From an uncultured Amylibacter sp. (GTDB lineage: Bacteria; Pseudomonadota; Alphaproteobacteria; Rhodobacterales; Rhodobacteraceae): a stretch of 64,000 bases of DNA. The notes beneath the pieces were generated by a model that made no database searches, was not told where the DNA came from, and saw only the letters and a program-made list of their open reading frames with translations. Position numbers and translations under genes: made by a program. Positions within the stretch are counted from its first letter, which is position 1. Every line of letters begins with the position of its first letter. The stretch covers positions 1,202,501 to 1,266,500 of the forward strand of contig OY365741.1 in the NCBI GenBank assembly GCA_959347425.1, given 5' to 3'. This document shows, one piece after another, positions 8,627 through 18,289 of the stretch.

Positions 8627-9021
8627 TGCCCTTGCGGGTCTTCGTCATCGCGACATAGGGCAGTTGAACCTGCCCGTAAAATAAAACAATGAATGCCGAC
8701 CAGCGTGGTCTTTTGTGCGTAGCCCCCGCTTTGCGGGAGCATGCCAAAAGCCCTTTGGTTTCAAGACTATAATGATTCTATAAATTTACTATCTGGAATA
8801 ACAAGACTATAGATTGGATTATTTGCAAAGAAACCTTGGGAATTGGTGATGGGTTTGTTCTAAATTTATTTAGGCAGTGCCTAGATATAAAGACAGGCTT
8901 TAGCCATAAAAACCCGTCCGCCCAAGCCTCGCAGAGGGGTGGGCGGGCGGGAAGCCCGAACGAAGGGGCTTGCCCCAAAGTGAGGGCGAAACAAAAAACA
9001 TTTACCGTTTATTCTTAAAAC
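8627..9021 (-). repeat. Dispersed structured repeat, copy A (reverse orientation)
   Basis: No gene is seen here. Read on the minus strand, it aligns end to end with copies at 55064-55399 and 62879-63170. Shared blocks: a hairpin with AA loop (8965-8976, stem GGGGC), a GC-rich block of C-runs, the palindromic CTAAATAAATTTAG (8860-8873), 'TTATTCCAGATAGTAAATTTATA' shared with copy B, a variable hairpin (8725-8737, stem CCCGC), and a closing hairpin GGGCAG/CTGCCC (8658-8675) followed by 'GATGACGAAGACCCG'. It sits between convergent genes and between two inverted heptamer arrays. Confidence 0.85.
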
Positions 9022-9058
9022 CAATCACTAATCGTTAATCACTAATCGTTAATCACTA
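9022..9058 (-). repeat. Heptamer array H4, ends at the dnaJ stop
   Basis: Five units on the minus strand alternating TAGTGAT and TAACGAT types, in phase with the dnaJ TAG stop (9056-9058). Right bracket of repeat core A. Confidence 0.9.
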
Positions 9059-10186
9059 GCTTTTAATTTCTTCCCAAAACTTCTTCACCTTGCCAAAAAA
9101 GTTTTCCCCTTGCGGGTTGTTCTGCGCCGTCTCTTTGGCAAAATCCTTTAACAAATCCTTTTGCTTGGCGGTGAGGTTTATCGGTGTTTCCACAACCAAT
9201 TCCAAATACAAATCACCGGTTCCCGCGCCGTTCAATATCGGCATACCTTTACCAGTTAGACGCAATTGTTTGCCCGTTTGCGTGCCACTGGGGATTTTCA
9301 CACGGGAGCGTCCGCCGTCTATATTGGGGATTTCAACCTCGCCACCCAAGGTCGCTTGGGTGATGCTAATCGGCACGGCGCAGTATAAATGCGCACCCTC
9401 TCGTTCGAACAAATTGTGGTCGCTGACCTGAATAAAAATGTATAAATCACCGGCACTACCACCGCGTTCGCCGGCTTCACCCTCACCCGATAGGCGGATA
9501 CGGGTGCCGGTTTCTACCCCAGGTGGGATTTTCACATTTAATGTGCGAGGCTTGCTGGTTTTGCCCGTCCCAAGGCAAGCCTTACACGGATTGGTAACGA
9601 TTTGCCCTTGCCCCGAACAGGTGGGACAGGCGCGTTCCATGGTGAAAAATCCCTGCTGCGCACGGACTTTACCCATGCCGTTACAGGTGGGACATTTGCT
9701 CGGCTTACTGCCATCTTCCCCGCCTGTGCCATCGCACAGATTACACGGCACCGTGCCTTGGATGTTTTCCAAACGTTCACTTTTGCCATGGAAAGCGTCT
9801 TCCAAATCAATCGTCATGTTGTAACGTAAATCGGCGCCACGGCTTTGATAACTGCGCTCGCGCCCACCACCGCCAAAGTTTTTATACAAATCGTCAAAAA
9901 TATCGTGGAAAGCCGAGCCAAAATCGCGGGCATTAAATCCAGCCCCACCGCCACCACCGCCCTCAAAGGCGGCATGACCATAGGCATCATAGGCGGCCTT
10001 TTTTTCCGAATCTTTTAAAACCTCATAGGCCGCGTTTATGTCTTTGAAATTCGCCTCTGCCTTTGGGTCGTCCTGATTGCGGTCGGGGTGCGAGTCCATC
10101 GCCGCCTTCCGATAGGCCTTTTTAATATCAGCATCGGAGGCGGTTTTGGCGACACCCAAAACATCGTAGAAATCACGTTTAGACAT
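9056..10186 (-). CDS. dnaJ: Chaperone DnaJ
   Basis: DnaJ delivers substrates to DnaK and stimulates its ATPase. The 376-residue type I protein has the J domain with HPD at 33-35, a Gly/Phe-rich stretch (about 74-110), and four zinc-binding CxxCxGxG repeats (CNLCDGTG, CPTCNGMG, CPTCSGQG, CKACLGTG), then the C-terminal substrate-binding domains. It follows dnaK by 52 bp on the same strand, forming a dnaK-dnaJ operon. Confidence 0.98.
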   Translation of the reverse strand: MSKRDFYDVLGVAKTASDADIKKAYRKAAMDSHPDRNQDDPKAEANFKDINAAYEVLKDSEKKAAYDAYGHAAFEGGGGGGAGFNARDFGSAFHDIFDDLYKNFGGGGRERSYQSRGADLRYNMTIDLEDAFHGKSERLENIQGTVPCNLCDGTGGEDGSKPSKCPTCNGMGKVRAQQGFFTMERACPTCSGQGQIVTNPCKACLGTGKTSKPRTLNVKIPPGVETGTRIRLSGEGEAGERGGSAGDLYIFIQVSDHNLFEREGAHLYCAVPISITQATLGGEVEIPNIDGGRSRVKIPSGTQTGKQLRLTGKGMPILNGAGTGDLYLELVVETPINLTAKQKDLLKDFAKETAQNNPQGENFFGKVKKFWEEIKS

Positions 10187-10238
10187 AGGGGACGTTTCTG
10201 AAAGGGTGAGACTAGGACGGGGTTATTTGATTTGCTGA

Positions 10239-12137
10239 TTATTGTTTGTCTTTATCGACATCCTCAAAATCCGCATCCACGATATCCTCATCCACTGGGG
10301 TTGGCTCGCCCTCATTTTCACCGGCGCGGGCTTGGTCGGCATAAATCGCCTCGCCCAATTTCATCGCCGATTCGGTTAGGTCTTGAATCCGTGCTTTGAT
10401 TTTATCCAGCTCGTCCGTTTCAAGACTTTCTTTCAAATTCGCCATGGACATTTCAATCACTTCTACCGTGTTGGGGTCCAGCTTTTCGCCGTGCTCCTCC
10501 AGAGATTTCGCGGTTGTGTGCAGCATGCTTTCGCCGTGATTTTTCGCCTCTATCAATTCGCGTTTTTGCTTGTCTGATTCGGCATTATCCTCGGCATCGC
10601 GTACCATTTGATCGATATCCTCATCACTCAAACCAGAGGAGGCTTGGATGGTGATTTTCTGCTCTTTATTCGTGCCTTTATCCGTGGCAGAAACAGAGAC
10701 AATCCCGTTGGCATCAATGTCAAAAGTAACCTCTATCTGTGGCACACCACGGGGCGCGGGCGGAATGGATTCCAGATTAAACTGCCCGAGCATATTGTTA
10801 TCGGCGGCCATTTCACGCTCGCCTTGAAAGACGCGAACGGTGACGGCGTTTTGATTATCCTCTGCCGTGGAAAAGATTTGTGATTTCTTTGTGGGAATGG
10901 TTGTATTGCGGTCTATGAGACGGGTGAAAACACCGCCCAGGGTTTCAATCCCCAAGGACAGGGGCGTGACATCCAGCAACACCACGTCCTTCACATCGCC
11001 TTGCAAAACGCCAGCTTGGATAGCGGCACCCGTGGCAACGACTTCGTCTGGATTAACGCCTTTATGCGGCTCTTTGCCAAAGAATTCCTGCACCTGTTCA
11101 ATCACCATCGGCATCCGAGTCATCCCGCCGACCAGTACGATTTCATCAATCTGGGCTTTGGAGACTCCTGCGTCTTTCAGCGCGGTTTGGCATGGTTTTA
11201 GGGTGCGTTTCACCAAATCAGCCACCAGCGATTCCAAGGTTGCTCGGGTTAATTTTAACACAAGGTGCAAAGGTTGCCCGCTGTTTGGATCCATCCCGAT
11301 AAACGGCTGGTTGATTTCGGTTTGGGTGGAAGAGGACAATTCAATCTTAGCTTTTTCAGCCGCCTCTTTAAGGCGTTGCAGAGCCATTTTGTCTTTTGAC
11401 AAATCCACCCCTGATTCCTTTTTAAATTCGGAGACCAAATGATGCACGATAATCATATCAAAATCTTCCCCACCCAGCGCAGTATCGCCGTTGGTGGATT
11501 TCACTTCAAACAAACCGTCATCAATTTCTAGGATGGAAATATCAAATGTCCCCCCGCCCAAATCATAAACCGCCAGAGTTTTCGCCGCCGACTTATCCAA
11601 TCCATATGCCAGAGCCGCCGCCGTCGGCTCGTTAATAATCCGCAGGACTTCCAATCCAGCGATTTTACCCGCATCCTTAGTCGCTTGACGTTGTGCGTCA
11701 TTAAAATACGCGGGCACGGTGATGACAGCTTGGGAGACGGGTTCGCCCAAATAATCCTCTGCCGTTTGTTTCATTTTACCCAAGATAAACGCGCTGATTT
11801 GCGCGGGCGAGTATTTTTCGCCTTTCACCTCAACCCAGGCCGCGCCATTACCGCCATCAACGATTTTATAGGGCAGGGTTTTCATATCCTTTTTAATCAC
11901 AGCATCGGTGATTTTGCGGCCAATCAGCCGTTTAATCGCGAACAGAGTGTTTTCGGGATTGGTCACAGCTTGGCGTTTTGCCGCCGTGCCGACCAGCCGT
12001 TCGGAATCGGTGAAACCGATGATAGAGGGGGTTGTGCGCCCGCCCTCCGCGTTTTCGATGACTTTGGGTTGCGCGCCATCCATGATTGAAATGCACGAGT
12101 TAGTGGTGCCGAGGTCTATGCCGATAATTTTTGCCAT
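10239..12137 (-). CDS. dnaK: Chaperone DnaK (Hsp70)
   Basis: ATP-dependent Hsp70 chaperone, 632 residues. Nucleotide-binding signatures '[10 protein letters not shown]' at the N-terminus and '[17 protein letters not shown]' near 195-211, the interdomain linker before '[14 protein letters not shown]', and the acidic tail ending '[12 protein letters not shown]' are all present. First gene of dnaK-dnaJ. A heat-shock-like promoter candidate lies about 60-90 bp upstream (12197-12224); no CIRCE inverted repeat is present there. Confidence 0.99.
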   Translation of the reverse strand: MAKIIGIDLGTTNSCISIMDGAQPKVIENAEGGRTTPSIIGFTDSERLVGTAAKRQAVTNPENTLFAIKRLIGRKITDAVIKKDMKTLPYKIVDGGNGAAWVEVKGEKYSPAQISAFILGKMKQTAEDYLGEPVSQAVITVPAYFNDAQRQATKDAGKIAGLEVLRIINEPTAAALAYGLDKSAAKTLAVYDLGGGTFDISILEIDDGLFEVKSTNGDTALGGEDFDMIIVHHLVSEFKKESGVDLSKDKMALQRLKEAAEKAKIELSSSTQTEINQPFIGMDPNSGQPLHLVLKLTRATLESLVADLVKRTLKPCQTALKDAGVSKAQIDEIVLVGGMTRMPMVIEQVQEFFGKEPHKGVNPDEVVATGAAIQAGVLQGDVKDVVLLDVTPLSLGIETLGGVFTRLIDRNTTIPTKKSQIFSTAEDNQNAVTVRVFQGEREMAADNNMLGQFNLESIPPAPRGVPQIEVTFDIDANGIVSVSATDKGTNKEQKITIQASSGLSDEDIDQMVRDAEDNAESDKQKRELIEAKNHGESMLHTTAKSLEEHGEKLDPNTVEVIEMSMANLKESLETDELDKIKARIQDLTESAMKLGEAIYADQARAGENEGEPTPVDEDIVDADFEDVDKDKQ

Positions 12138-12196
12138 TGGTTTGTTTCCTTTTGTTTGTGGTTTGAGGGCGGTTAGTGCGCCCCGTTTGATAAGTC

Positions 12197-12224
12197 ATAT
12201 AGGCAAGGTTTTGCGTATGACAAG
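12197..12224 (-). promoter_or_regulatory. Candidate promoter of dnaK-dnaJ
   Basis: On the minus strand: CTTGTC, 15-bp spacer, CCTATAT. This resembles alphaproteobacterial RpoH (sigma32) promoters (CTTG ... CYTAT). It can also be read as a sigma70 site, TTGTCA with a 16-bp spacer and TATATG. No other site in the 329-bp gap matches better for this direction. Confidence 0.45.
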
Positions 12225-12405
12225 AGGGATTGGTTAATTTTTTATTTATTTTTAGGTGAATTAGGGTGGGTTTTTGTTAAAAGAGCGGGGTTTGAGGGGG
12301 TAAATAAGGGATTTGGCGGGATTGTCAAGTGGTTTTTGGGGATTTTGGGAATTATGAAGGGGGAAGGGTAAATTTTTATGCCCGAATGAATCCTTTATCA
12401 ACCCT

Positions 12406-12434
12406 TTGTTAATCTTTACACCCCTTACTATACA
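12406..12434 (+). promoter_or_regulatory. Candidate sigma70 promoter of methyltransferase/GIY-YIG gene
   Basis: TTGTTA (12406-12411), 17-bp spacer, TATACA (12429-12434), 33 bp before the TTG start. Position and spacing fit well. Apart from this and the dnaK promoter, the 12138-12466 gap shows only a G/T-rich stretch with no gene. Confidence 0.55.
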
Positions 12435-12466
12435 TGGTATGATAAATCCAAACAAAGGGGCAGGTC

Positions 12467-13951
12467 TTGCTAAACAACGATTCGATAAAAAACCGCACTA
12501 TCTTTTGCCACGATAATTTGGAAATCTTACGCGGGATAGATTCCGACTGCGTGGATTTGATTTATCTTGACCCGCCGTTTAACAAAAAGAAAACTTTTAC
12601 TGCTCCGATTGGCAGCCATGCGGAAGGTGCATCGTTCAGCGATATTTTTCGCGAGGAGGACGTAAAAGAAGACTGGTTGCAGGATATTAAAGAAGACCAT
12701 TACGCCGTCCATGATATTTTGACCGCGGTTCGCACGATAGAGGGGCGGACGTCGTATAATTTTTGCTATCTTGCCTATATGGCGATTCGCCTGATAGAAT
12801 GCCGAAGGGTGCTAAAATCCACGGGGTCACTTTATTTGCATTGCGACCCGACCATGTCGCATTATTTGAAACTGCTGATGGATTGTATTTTTGATGAAAA
12901 GAATTATCGTAATGAGGTGACATGGAAACGCACCTACGCCCATAATGATCCAAAGCTGTTTGGGCGGATTGCCGATACTATTTTCTTTTATACCAAGTCG
13001 GATGACTATTATTTTGATACGGTTTATATGCCGTACGACCAATCCTATGTTGATAGCTTTTTTAATTATGAAGATGAACGCGGCAGATATAAAAAAGAAA
13101 ATTTAACAGGTCCGGGGGTGAATAACAAAGATTTGCGTTGGCGTGAATATCTCCCCAGTGATAGCGGGCGAAGTTGGTCTGTGCCAAGGCGGATTGTTAA
13201 AAAATTATTGAACGGAAAATCTGCCGATAATTTAACCGTCGCACAAAAATTGGATTTGCTTTATGACAACGATTATATCGTTATTTCAAAAAATGGCACA
13301 CCGAGTTTTAAGTCCTATTTAAATGATTTGCCTGGGACTCCCGCGCAATCTATCTGGACGGATATTAACCCGCTATCGGCCCATGCGAAAGAACGCACGG
13401 GCTATCCCACGCAAAAACCTTTGGCGTTGTTGGAACGGATTATTGCCGCGTCCTGCGTTGAGGGTGGGGTTGTTTTAGATCCGTTTTGCGGATGTGCGAC
13501 CACCTGCGTTGCTTCGGAAAAACTGGGGCGGTCTTGGGTTGGTGTGGATGTATCCATAAAGGCGTTTGAGCTGGTGAAAACGCGGTTGGAAAAAGAGGTG
13601 GAGCGTAAGGATGAATTGTTCAAAGAAGAGGTGCATTTTCAAACCCACCCGCCCGTGCGGGGCGATATGGGCGCGGATGTACGGGTGCAGAAATATGTTT
13701 ATATCATTTCCAACACGCAGTATAAGGGCGAGTGGAAAGTCGGGATTGCTTCAGATGTGAAAAAACGCCTGAACTCTTATCAAACCTCCGACCCGAACCG
13801 TGGTTATGTTTTGGAATATAGTTTTCTAACGGCTGATTTTCGTGAGATTGAAGCCTATATCCATGATAAATATGACAACCGCCATGAGTGGGTGCGTGAG
13901 CCTGATATGCAGAAAATCATCAAAGACATAGAAAGCTGGGGTAAAGGATAA
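12467..13951 (+). CDS. Beta-class DNA methyltransferase fused to C-terminal GIY-YIG-like domain
   Basis: Paralogue of the 1584-2753 protein: the same 'VDLIYLDPPFN' (motif IV, D35-F38), 'LHCDPT.SHYLK', 'GYPTQKPLAL' and 'LDPFCGCATTCVA' (motif I, about 338) in the same order. It has a longer central region, the likely target-recognition part. After residue ~405 a GIY-YIG/T5orf172-like module replaces the HNH: 'YVYIISN', 'KVGIASDVKKRLNSYQTSDP' with the family arginine, and 'REIEAYIHDKY' with the catalytic-type Glu. The start is TTG, with AAAGGGGCAGG upstream; no ATG occurs before conserved sequence. A full sequence-specific nuclease role is inference; the domain may instead bind or nick DNA. It stands alone between dnaK and an unrecognised convergent gene. 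Confidence 0.82.
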   Translation: MLNNDSIKNRTIFCHDNLEILRGIDSDCVDLIYLDPPFNKKKTFTAPIGSHAEGASFSDIFREEDVKEDWLQDIKEDHYAVHDILTAVRTIEGRTSYNFCYLAYMAIRLIECRRVLKSTGSLYLHCDPTMSHYLKLLMDCIFDEKNYRNEVTWKRTYAHNDPKLFGRIADTIFFYTKSDDYYFDTVYMPYDQSYVDSFFNYEDERGRYKKENLTGPGVNNKDLRWREYLPSDSGRSWSVPRRIVKKLLNGKSADNLTVAQKLDLLYDNDYIVISKNGTPSFKSYLNDLPGTPAQSIWTDINPLSAHAKERTGYPTQKPLALLERIIAASCVEGGVVLDPFCGCATTCVASEKLGRSWVGVDVSIKAFELVKTRLEKEVERKDELFKEEVHFQTHPPVRGDMGADVRVQKYVYIISNTQYKGEWKVGIASDVKKRLNSYQTSDPNRGYVLEYSFLTADFREIEAYIHDKYDNRHEWVREPDMQKIIKDIESWGKG

Positions 13952-13967
13952 GGCGACCCTGTTTTAA

Positions 13968-15125
13968 TTAATCCTCAGAATCGTCATCAAGCTCGCTTTT
14001 TTCATTATTAAGTTGATCAGGGAATAGGTTAAATATATTATTTTCAGTTTTATCATCTTCTTGTTCTTTAAAAAATATGTTCTTATCGTCGCATATTTTT
14101 TGAATTTCTTCCTCTGAAAGCCGTTCAGAAATAGGGGCTCCATTATAAGAAATGACTTTAAGAACGCTTACGTTTTTTTGGCTGGCTTTTTCACCTTGAT
14201 ATATCCATTGTACCTGCATAGTATCTTTAATGGTCGGTTTGATGTTCTTGTTCTTGTCGCGGGCGTATTTTGAAAAGATTGCATCCTCAATAATAAACCT
14301 GATATATTGCTTTTTTTCATCTCTACATTGCCATTTACGCGCTTTAGTAAATTCCCAATCAGGTGAATGCACCGCAATATAAGTTGTTTCAAATTGAAAT
14401 TCTTGTGGCTCGGGGGTTCCCTCTGGGGGATCAACTCTTAAACCTTCAAAACGTTCTCTTTCAATCCAAGAATCATGCGAGCGGTTAAAAGCGACTCCTT
14501 GAACTTCTTCATTGGCTATACATGCATTATAAAATGTATTTCTGGCTTTGAACGCTTTAGGAAGTTTATCTGGAGTAATTCCTGCTACTTTAAGATTTTC
14601 AACGTTTTCACTTAAAAGATAAGAGGGCATAACTGAAAGGAAGCTCTCTACCACTTCTTTAGAAAGCACAGGTGCTTTCATACCTTCATCGCTTTTATGG
14701 TCAGTATCATTTTTGTCTATTGTGTCTTTCAGCCAAGGCAAAGGCTCGCCTGTCTTTTCTTCATACATAAATTTACCCATATCGGTGTCTAGAAATTGAC
14801 CAATATTATTTATTGTTGCAGTTCCGCTTTCTAGAGATTGAGCAAGATTACTCATTATTTCAGTTACGCCCACTGCAGCCCCTAATATACTGCCTCTCAC
14901 TAAAATTATTTTAAGAGTCTCAACTAATCCACCTTCTTCCGATGGTGCAACATACAAGCCATATTTTAATTTATTATCAAAGAACTGGCTATTAAAATCA
15001 TCTAGTATATCTTTGGTCGTGTCCGCGGTATCAATGAATTGTTGCAGAGGAATCCTGTGTTGCTCTACATTAAAATGATAGATAATTTCAGAACCTGTGC
15101 CGTCTTTTGTTTTTTTATCACTCAT
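13968..15125 (-). CDS. Unrecognised 385-residue protein
   Basis: I do not recognise this protein. It is soluble, acidic and hydrophilic, with one moderately hydrophobic stretch ('IILVRGSILGAAVGVTEIM', about residues 72-90) too polar for a confident membrane helix. The tail is strongly acidic (ends E-L-D-D-D-S-E-D). AAGGAGGG precedes the ATG. It is AT-rich compared with dapA and converges on the methyltransferase/GIY-YIG gene with only 16 bp between stop codons, so the two probably arrived in the same region; a shared function is only a guess. Confidence 0.7.
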   Translation of the reverse strand: MSDKKTKDGTGSEIIYHFNVEQHRIPLQQFIDTADTTKDILDDFNSQFFDNKLKYGLYVAPSEEGGLVETLKIILVRGSILGAAVGVTEIMSNLAQSLESGTATINNIGQFLDTDMGKFMYEEKTGEPLPWLKDTIDKNDTDHKSDEGMKAPVLSKEVVESFLSVMPSYLLSENVENLKVAGITPDKLPKAFKARNTFYNACIANEEVQGVAFNRSHDSWIERERFEGLRVDPPEGTPEPQEFQFETTYIAVHSPDWEFTKARKWQCRDEKKQYIRFIIEDAIFSKYARDKNKNIKPTIKDTMQVQWIYQGEKASQKNVSVLKVISYNGAPISERLSEEEIQKICDDKNIFFKEQEDDKTENNIFNLFPDQLNNEKSELDDDSED

Positions 15126-15151
15126 AAAACACCCTCCTTTTAAGGCTTTAA

Positions 15152-15186
15152 TTAATCACTAATCACTAATCATTCACCACTAATCA
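15152..15186 (-). repeat. Heptamer array H5, ends at the dapA stop
   Basis: Five units (TTAATCA, CTAATCA x2, TTCACCA, CTAATCA in plus-strand reading), in phase with the dapA TAG stop at 15180-15182. The last residues of DapA (L-D) fall in the final unit. Confidence 0.88.
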
Positions 15187-16076
15187 AGAATCCCCGCCCC
15201 GCGCATCGCCATCCGCACTTGTTCCTTCACCGCTTCGGTTAAAGGCATCATCGGTAGGCGGAGCTCTTCGCCACACCGCCCCAACACCGAAACCCCATAT
15301 TTCGCACCTGCCACGCCTGGCTCGGCAAACACAGCCTCGTGCAACGGCAATATCACACCCTGCAAAGCCAAGGCCGCCTCAAAATCCCCCGCCATCAGCG
15401 CGTTTTGGAACTCCGCACACAAACGCGGCGCAACATTCGCCGTCACCGAAATACAGCCAACCGCACCGTGGGCGGCCGCGCCCAACGCGCTCGCGTCCTC
15501 AGCCGATAGCTGGATAAAATCCGTGCCACACCCAGCCCGTTGCTGGCTGACTCTATCCATCAGCCCCGTCGCGTCCTTCACCCCAACGATATTATCCAAC
15601 CGCGCCAATATCGCCATAGTCTCTGGCATCACATCGACAACCGACCGACTGGGGATATTATAGATAAAAATCGGCAAACCCACGTCATTCAACGCGGTAT
15701 AATGCGCGATCAACCCCGCTTGGGTCGGTTTATTGTAATAAGGTGTGACAACCAGCGCGGCATCGGCACCCACATCAGCTGCGAACCGCATCAGGTTCAG
15801 CGATTCGGCGGTGCTATTAGAGCCCGCGCCCGCCATAACAGGCACCCGCCCCGCCGTGTGCTCCACGATGATTTTGATAACCTGTTCGTGTTCATTATGC
15901 GAAAGGGTCGCGGATTCACCAGTCGTGCCAACGGCAACCAACCCGTGGCTACCCTCATCAATATGCCAATCAACCAGCGCACGTAGGGCGGGTTCATCCA
16001 CCGCACCGTCTTTCATCGGGGTGATTAACGCGGGCATAGAGCCTTTGAAGCTATCAGGTGTTTTTCTCTGGGTCAT
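15180..16076 (-). CDS. dapA: 4-hydroxy-tetrahydrodipicolinate synthase
   Basis: Condenses pyruvate with aspartate semialdehyde, the first committed step to lysine and meso-diaminopimelate. The 298-residue TIM-barrel protein has the 'GTTGES' motif (T51, T52), Tyr139 in 'IYNIPSR' and the Schiff-base Lys167 in 'GVKDATG'. It is divergent from the lytic transglycosylase gene, a common alphaproteobacterial arrangement. The asd gene that makes its substrate is also in this window (56228). Confidence 0.96.
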   Translation of the reverse strand: MTQRKTPDSFKGSMPALITPMKDGAVDEPALRALVDWHIDEGSHGLVAVGTTGESATLSHNEHEQVIKIIVEHTAGRVPVMAGAGSNSTAESLNLMRFAADVGADAALVVTPYYNKPTQAGLIAHYTALNDVGLPIFIYNIPSRSVVDVMPETMAILARLDNIVGVKDATGLMDRVSQQRAGCGTDFIQLSAEDASALGAAAHGAVGCISVTANVAPRLCAEFQNALMAGDFEAALALQGVILPLHEAVFAEPGVAGAKYGVSVLGRCGEELRLPMMPLTEAVKEQVRMAMRGAGILD

Positions 16077-16187
16077 AATTTTTTCCTATCTAATATGGTG
16101 GGTTTGGTCTGTTGTTTTTCATAAAGATAGCGTAAAAAACAAAATAGGCAAGAGCATAATTTTGCTAGTAAAAAAGGACACGCCAAA

Positions 16188-18182
16188 ATGAAAATATTCC
16201 CCCGTTTGTTTGTGCTGATGGCGTTTGTTTTATATGGCACAATTGGGTTTGCCCAATCCGATAAAGATATAGGCGTGGTATTGGGCAAGGCACTCACTGC
16301 CGTGGCATCGGGTAATTTTACCACGGCAGAAACTCTGCGCGATTCGCTGAAAGATAAAGACGCACGGGCGTTAATCCTGTGGTCTCAATTGCGGGCGGGG
16401 CGGGGCGATTGGCGCGATTATACCGATTTTATCCGCAATCACGCCGATTGGCCTGGGTTAAAATATCTGCGCCGTCAAGGGGAAGCAGCGATTGATAGCA
16501 CCACCCCGGTCCGCGAAGTCCGCGATTATTTCGCCAGCCAACCCCCGCAAACCGGGCATGGTGCGTTTTATTTTGCCGCGGCGTTAAAACGCAATAATAA
16601 AACCGACCAGGCGAATCGTGAAATCATTCGGGCTTGGACGGATTTCACCCTGTCAAAAGACGAAGAACAAAGGATTGCGAAATCTTATGCTAAAATTTTA
16701 AAACCCCACCATGCCACCCGCGCCGATGCTTTATTATGGAAGCGAAATCGGGCCGGGCGGGCGGCGGCAAAGCGGATGATACCGCGTTTGAATAAACTGC
16801 ACTCCGATCTTGTTCGCGCCAGAATTGCCTTGCAAAATAAAAGCGGCAATGTGGATTCTTTATTGGCAAAGGTGGCAGCATCCTCGCAGACGAACGAAGG
16901 GCTTTTGTATGACCGTTTTATGTGGCGGATTGCCAAAGGTCGTTGGGATGAGGCGGAACAATTCCTGCTCACCCAAACCCGAGCCGAAGTTTTGAAACGC
17001 GGGGATAAGTGGGCATCACGCCGTCGTGGGTTTGCTCGGCGGGCAATGCGCGCGGGCAATACCAAAACCGCGTATGTTCTGGCCAGCCGACATGGATTAG
17101 ATAAAGGCTCTGACATGGCGGATTTGGAATGGTTGGCGGGGTATTTGTCTTTGCGGTTTTTGGATAATCCGAAACGTGCCTTATCCCACTTTAAAATCGC
17201 CACCTTGCAGGTTGCCAGCCCGATTAGCGTTGCCCGAATGGGCTATTGGCGCGGGCGGGCGAATGAAGTTTTGGGCAATAAAAAAGATGCCAAAACCGAT
17301 TACCGTTTGGCGGCGCAATATCAAACGACATTTTATGGGCAACTGGCGGCGGAAAAATTAAATGATTCGAAAATTTTGCGCGATAAAACTTTGGCGGGGC
17401 GTGAAAAGGTCGCGGATTGGCGGGAGGTTAAGGCGTTAAAATCCTCTGTCGTTCGGGTTGGAGTTTTGGCGCATTATGCCACGGGCTTTTCAGGGAATTT
17501 GAATTTGGTCAGAACCTTTTTCACCCATGTGGCAGAGGATTTATCGGTGCCCGACCAAGCCGCACTGGCCGACTATGCCCTGCATTTGAACCGCCCTTAT
17601 GTGGCGATTAAAATTGCCAAACAGGCGGCGTTAAACGGCGATATTTTAATGCGGGCGTATTTCCCCGTGACCGATTTGGCCAAGCTGGATGCGCCGATTC
17701 CGCGCCCTCTGGTTTTATCAATCGCACGGCGGGAAAGCGAGCTTGACCCGACCGCGCGAAGCCATGCCAACGCCTTGGGGTTAATGCAGGTTTTGCCCTC
17801 AACGGCAAAGCCCGTGGCGCGGCGATTGGGGCTGGACTATTCGGTGAAAAAACTGGGCAGTGATTGGCGGTATAATGCGCGGATTGGCAGTGCCTATTTG
17901 GGCGAGGTCATCGGGCGGTTTGACGGCTCTTACGTGCTGGGGTTTGCCGCCTATAATGCTGGACCGAATCGGGTGAAACAATGGGTTGAGGAGTATGGCA
18001 ACCCGCATAAAAAAGGCGGAGATTTTGGCAATGATATCGTCGATTGGATTGAGCATATTCCCTATCGTGAAACCCGCAATTATGTGATGCGAGTGATGGA
18101 ATCCGTGCATGTTTATCGGGCGCGGTTAAAGGGTCGCACGCCAAAATTATCGGTGTTAGAGGATTTGCAACGCGGATTTTAA
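16188..18182 (+). CDS. Soluble lytic murein transglycosylase (Slt family)
   Basis: Periplasmic enzyme that cleaves the MurNAc-GlcNAc bond to form 1,6-anhydro ends. A signal peptide spans about residues 1-22 ('FVLMAFVLYGTIGFAQ'). A long helical superhelix follows, then the C-terminal SLT domain with catalytic Glu516 in 'ARRESELDPTARS', 'ALGLMQVLPSTA' and 'GFAAYNAGPNRV'. Length (664) matches Slt70-type enzymes. Divergent from dapA. Its TAA stop begins a short two-unit heptamer run (18180-18193). Confidence 0.94.
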   Translation: MKIFPRLFVLMAFVLYGTIGFAQSDKDIGVVLGKALTAVASGNFTTAETLRDSLKDKDARALILWSQLRAGRGDWRDYTDFIRNHADWPGLKYLRRQGEAAIDSTTPVREVRDYFASQPPQTGHGAFYFAAALKRNNKTDQANREIIRAWTDFTLSKDEEQRIAKSYAKILKPHHATRADALLWKRNRAGRAAAKRMIPRLNKLHSDLVRARIALQNKSGNVDSLLAKVAASSQTNEGLLYDRFMWRIAKGRWDEAEQFLLTQTRAEVLKRGDKWASRRRGFARRAMRAGNTKTAYVLASRHGLDKGSDMADLEWLAGYLSLRFLDNPKRALSHFKIATLQVASPISVARMGYWRGRANEVLGNKKDAKTDYRLAAQYQTTFYGQLAAEKLNDSKILRDKTLAGREKVADWREVKALKSSVVRVGVLAHYATGFSGNLNLVRTFFTHVAEDLSVPDQAALADYALHLNRPYVAIKIAKQAALNGDILMRAYFPVTDLAKLDAPIPRPLVLSIARRESELDPTARSHANALGLMQVLPSTAKPVARRLGLDYSVKKLGSDWRYNARIGSAYLGEVIGRFDGSYVLGFAAYNAGPNRVKQWVEEYGNPHKKGGDFGNDIVDWIEHIPYRETRNYVMRVMESVHVYRARLKGRTPKLSVLEDLQRGF

Positions 18183-18289
18183 CGATTAACAACCACCGCT
18201 AAAAAACAATTTGACTTTTTTATTTTTTCCTTTATCACTAGGCAAAAACCAAATCATAAACCAAACCATAAAACCAAAGGAAACCCCCA

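Noticed and set aside
8627..9021. Short frames in the repeat cores as genes
   Set aside because: They are not conserved between copies A, B and D; what is conserved is base pairing.
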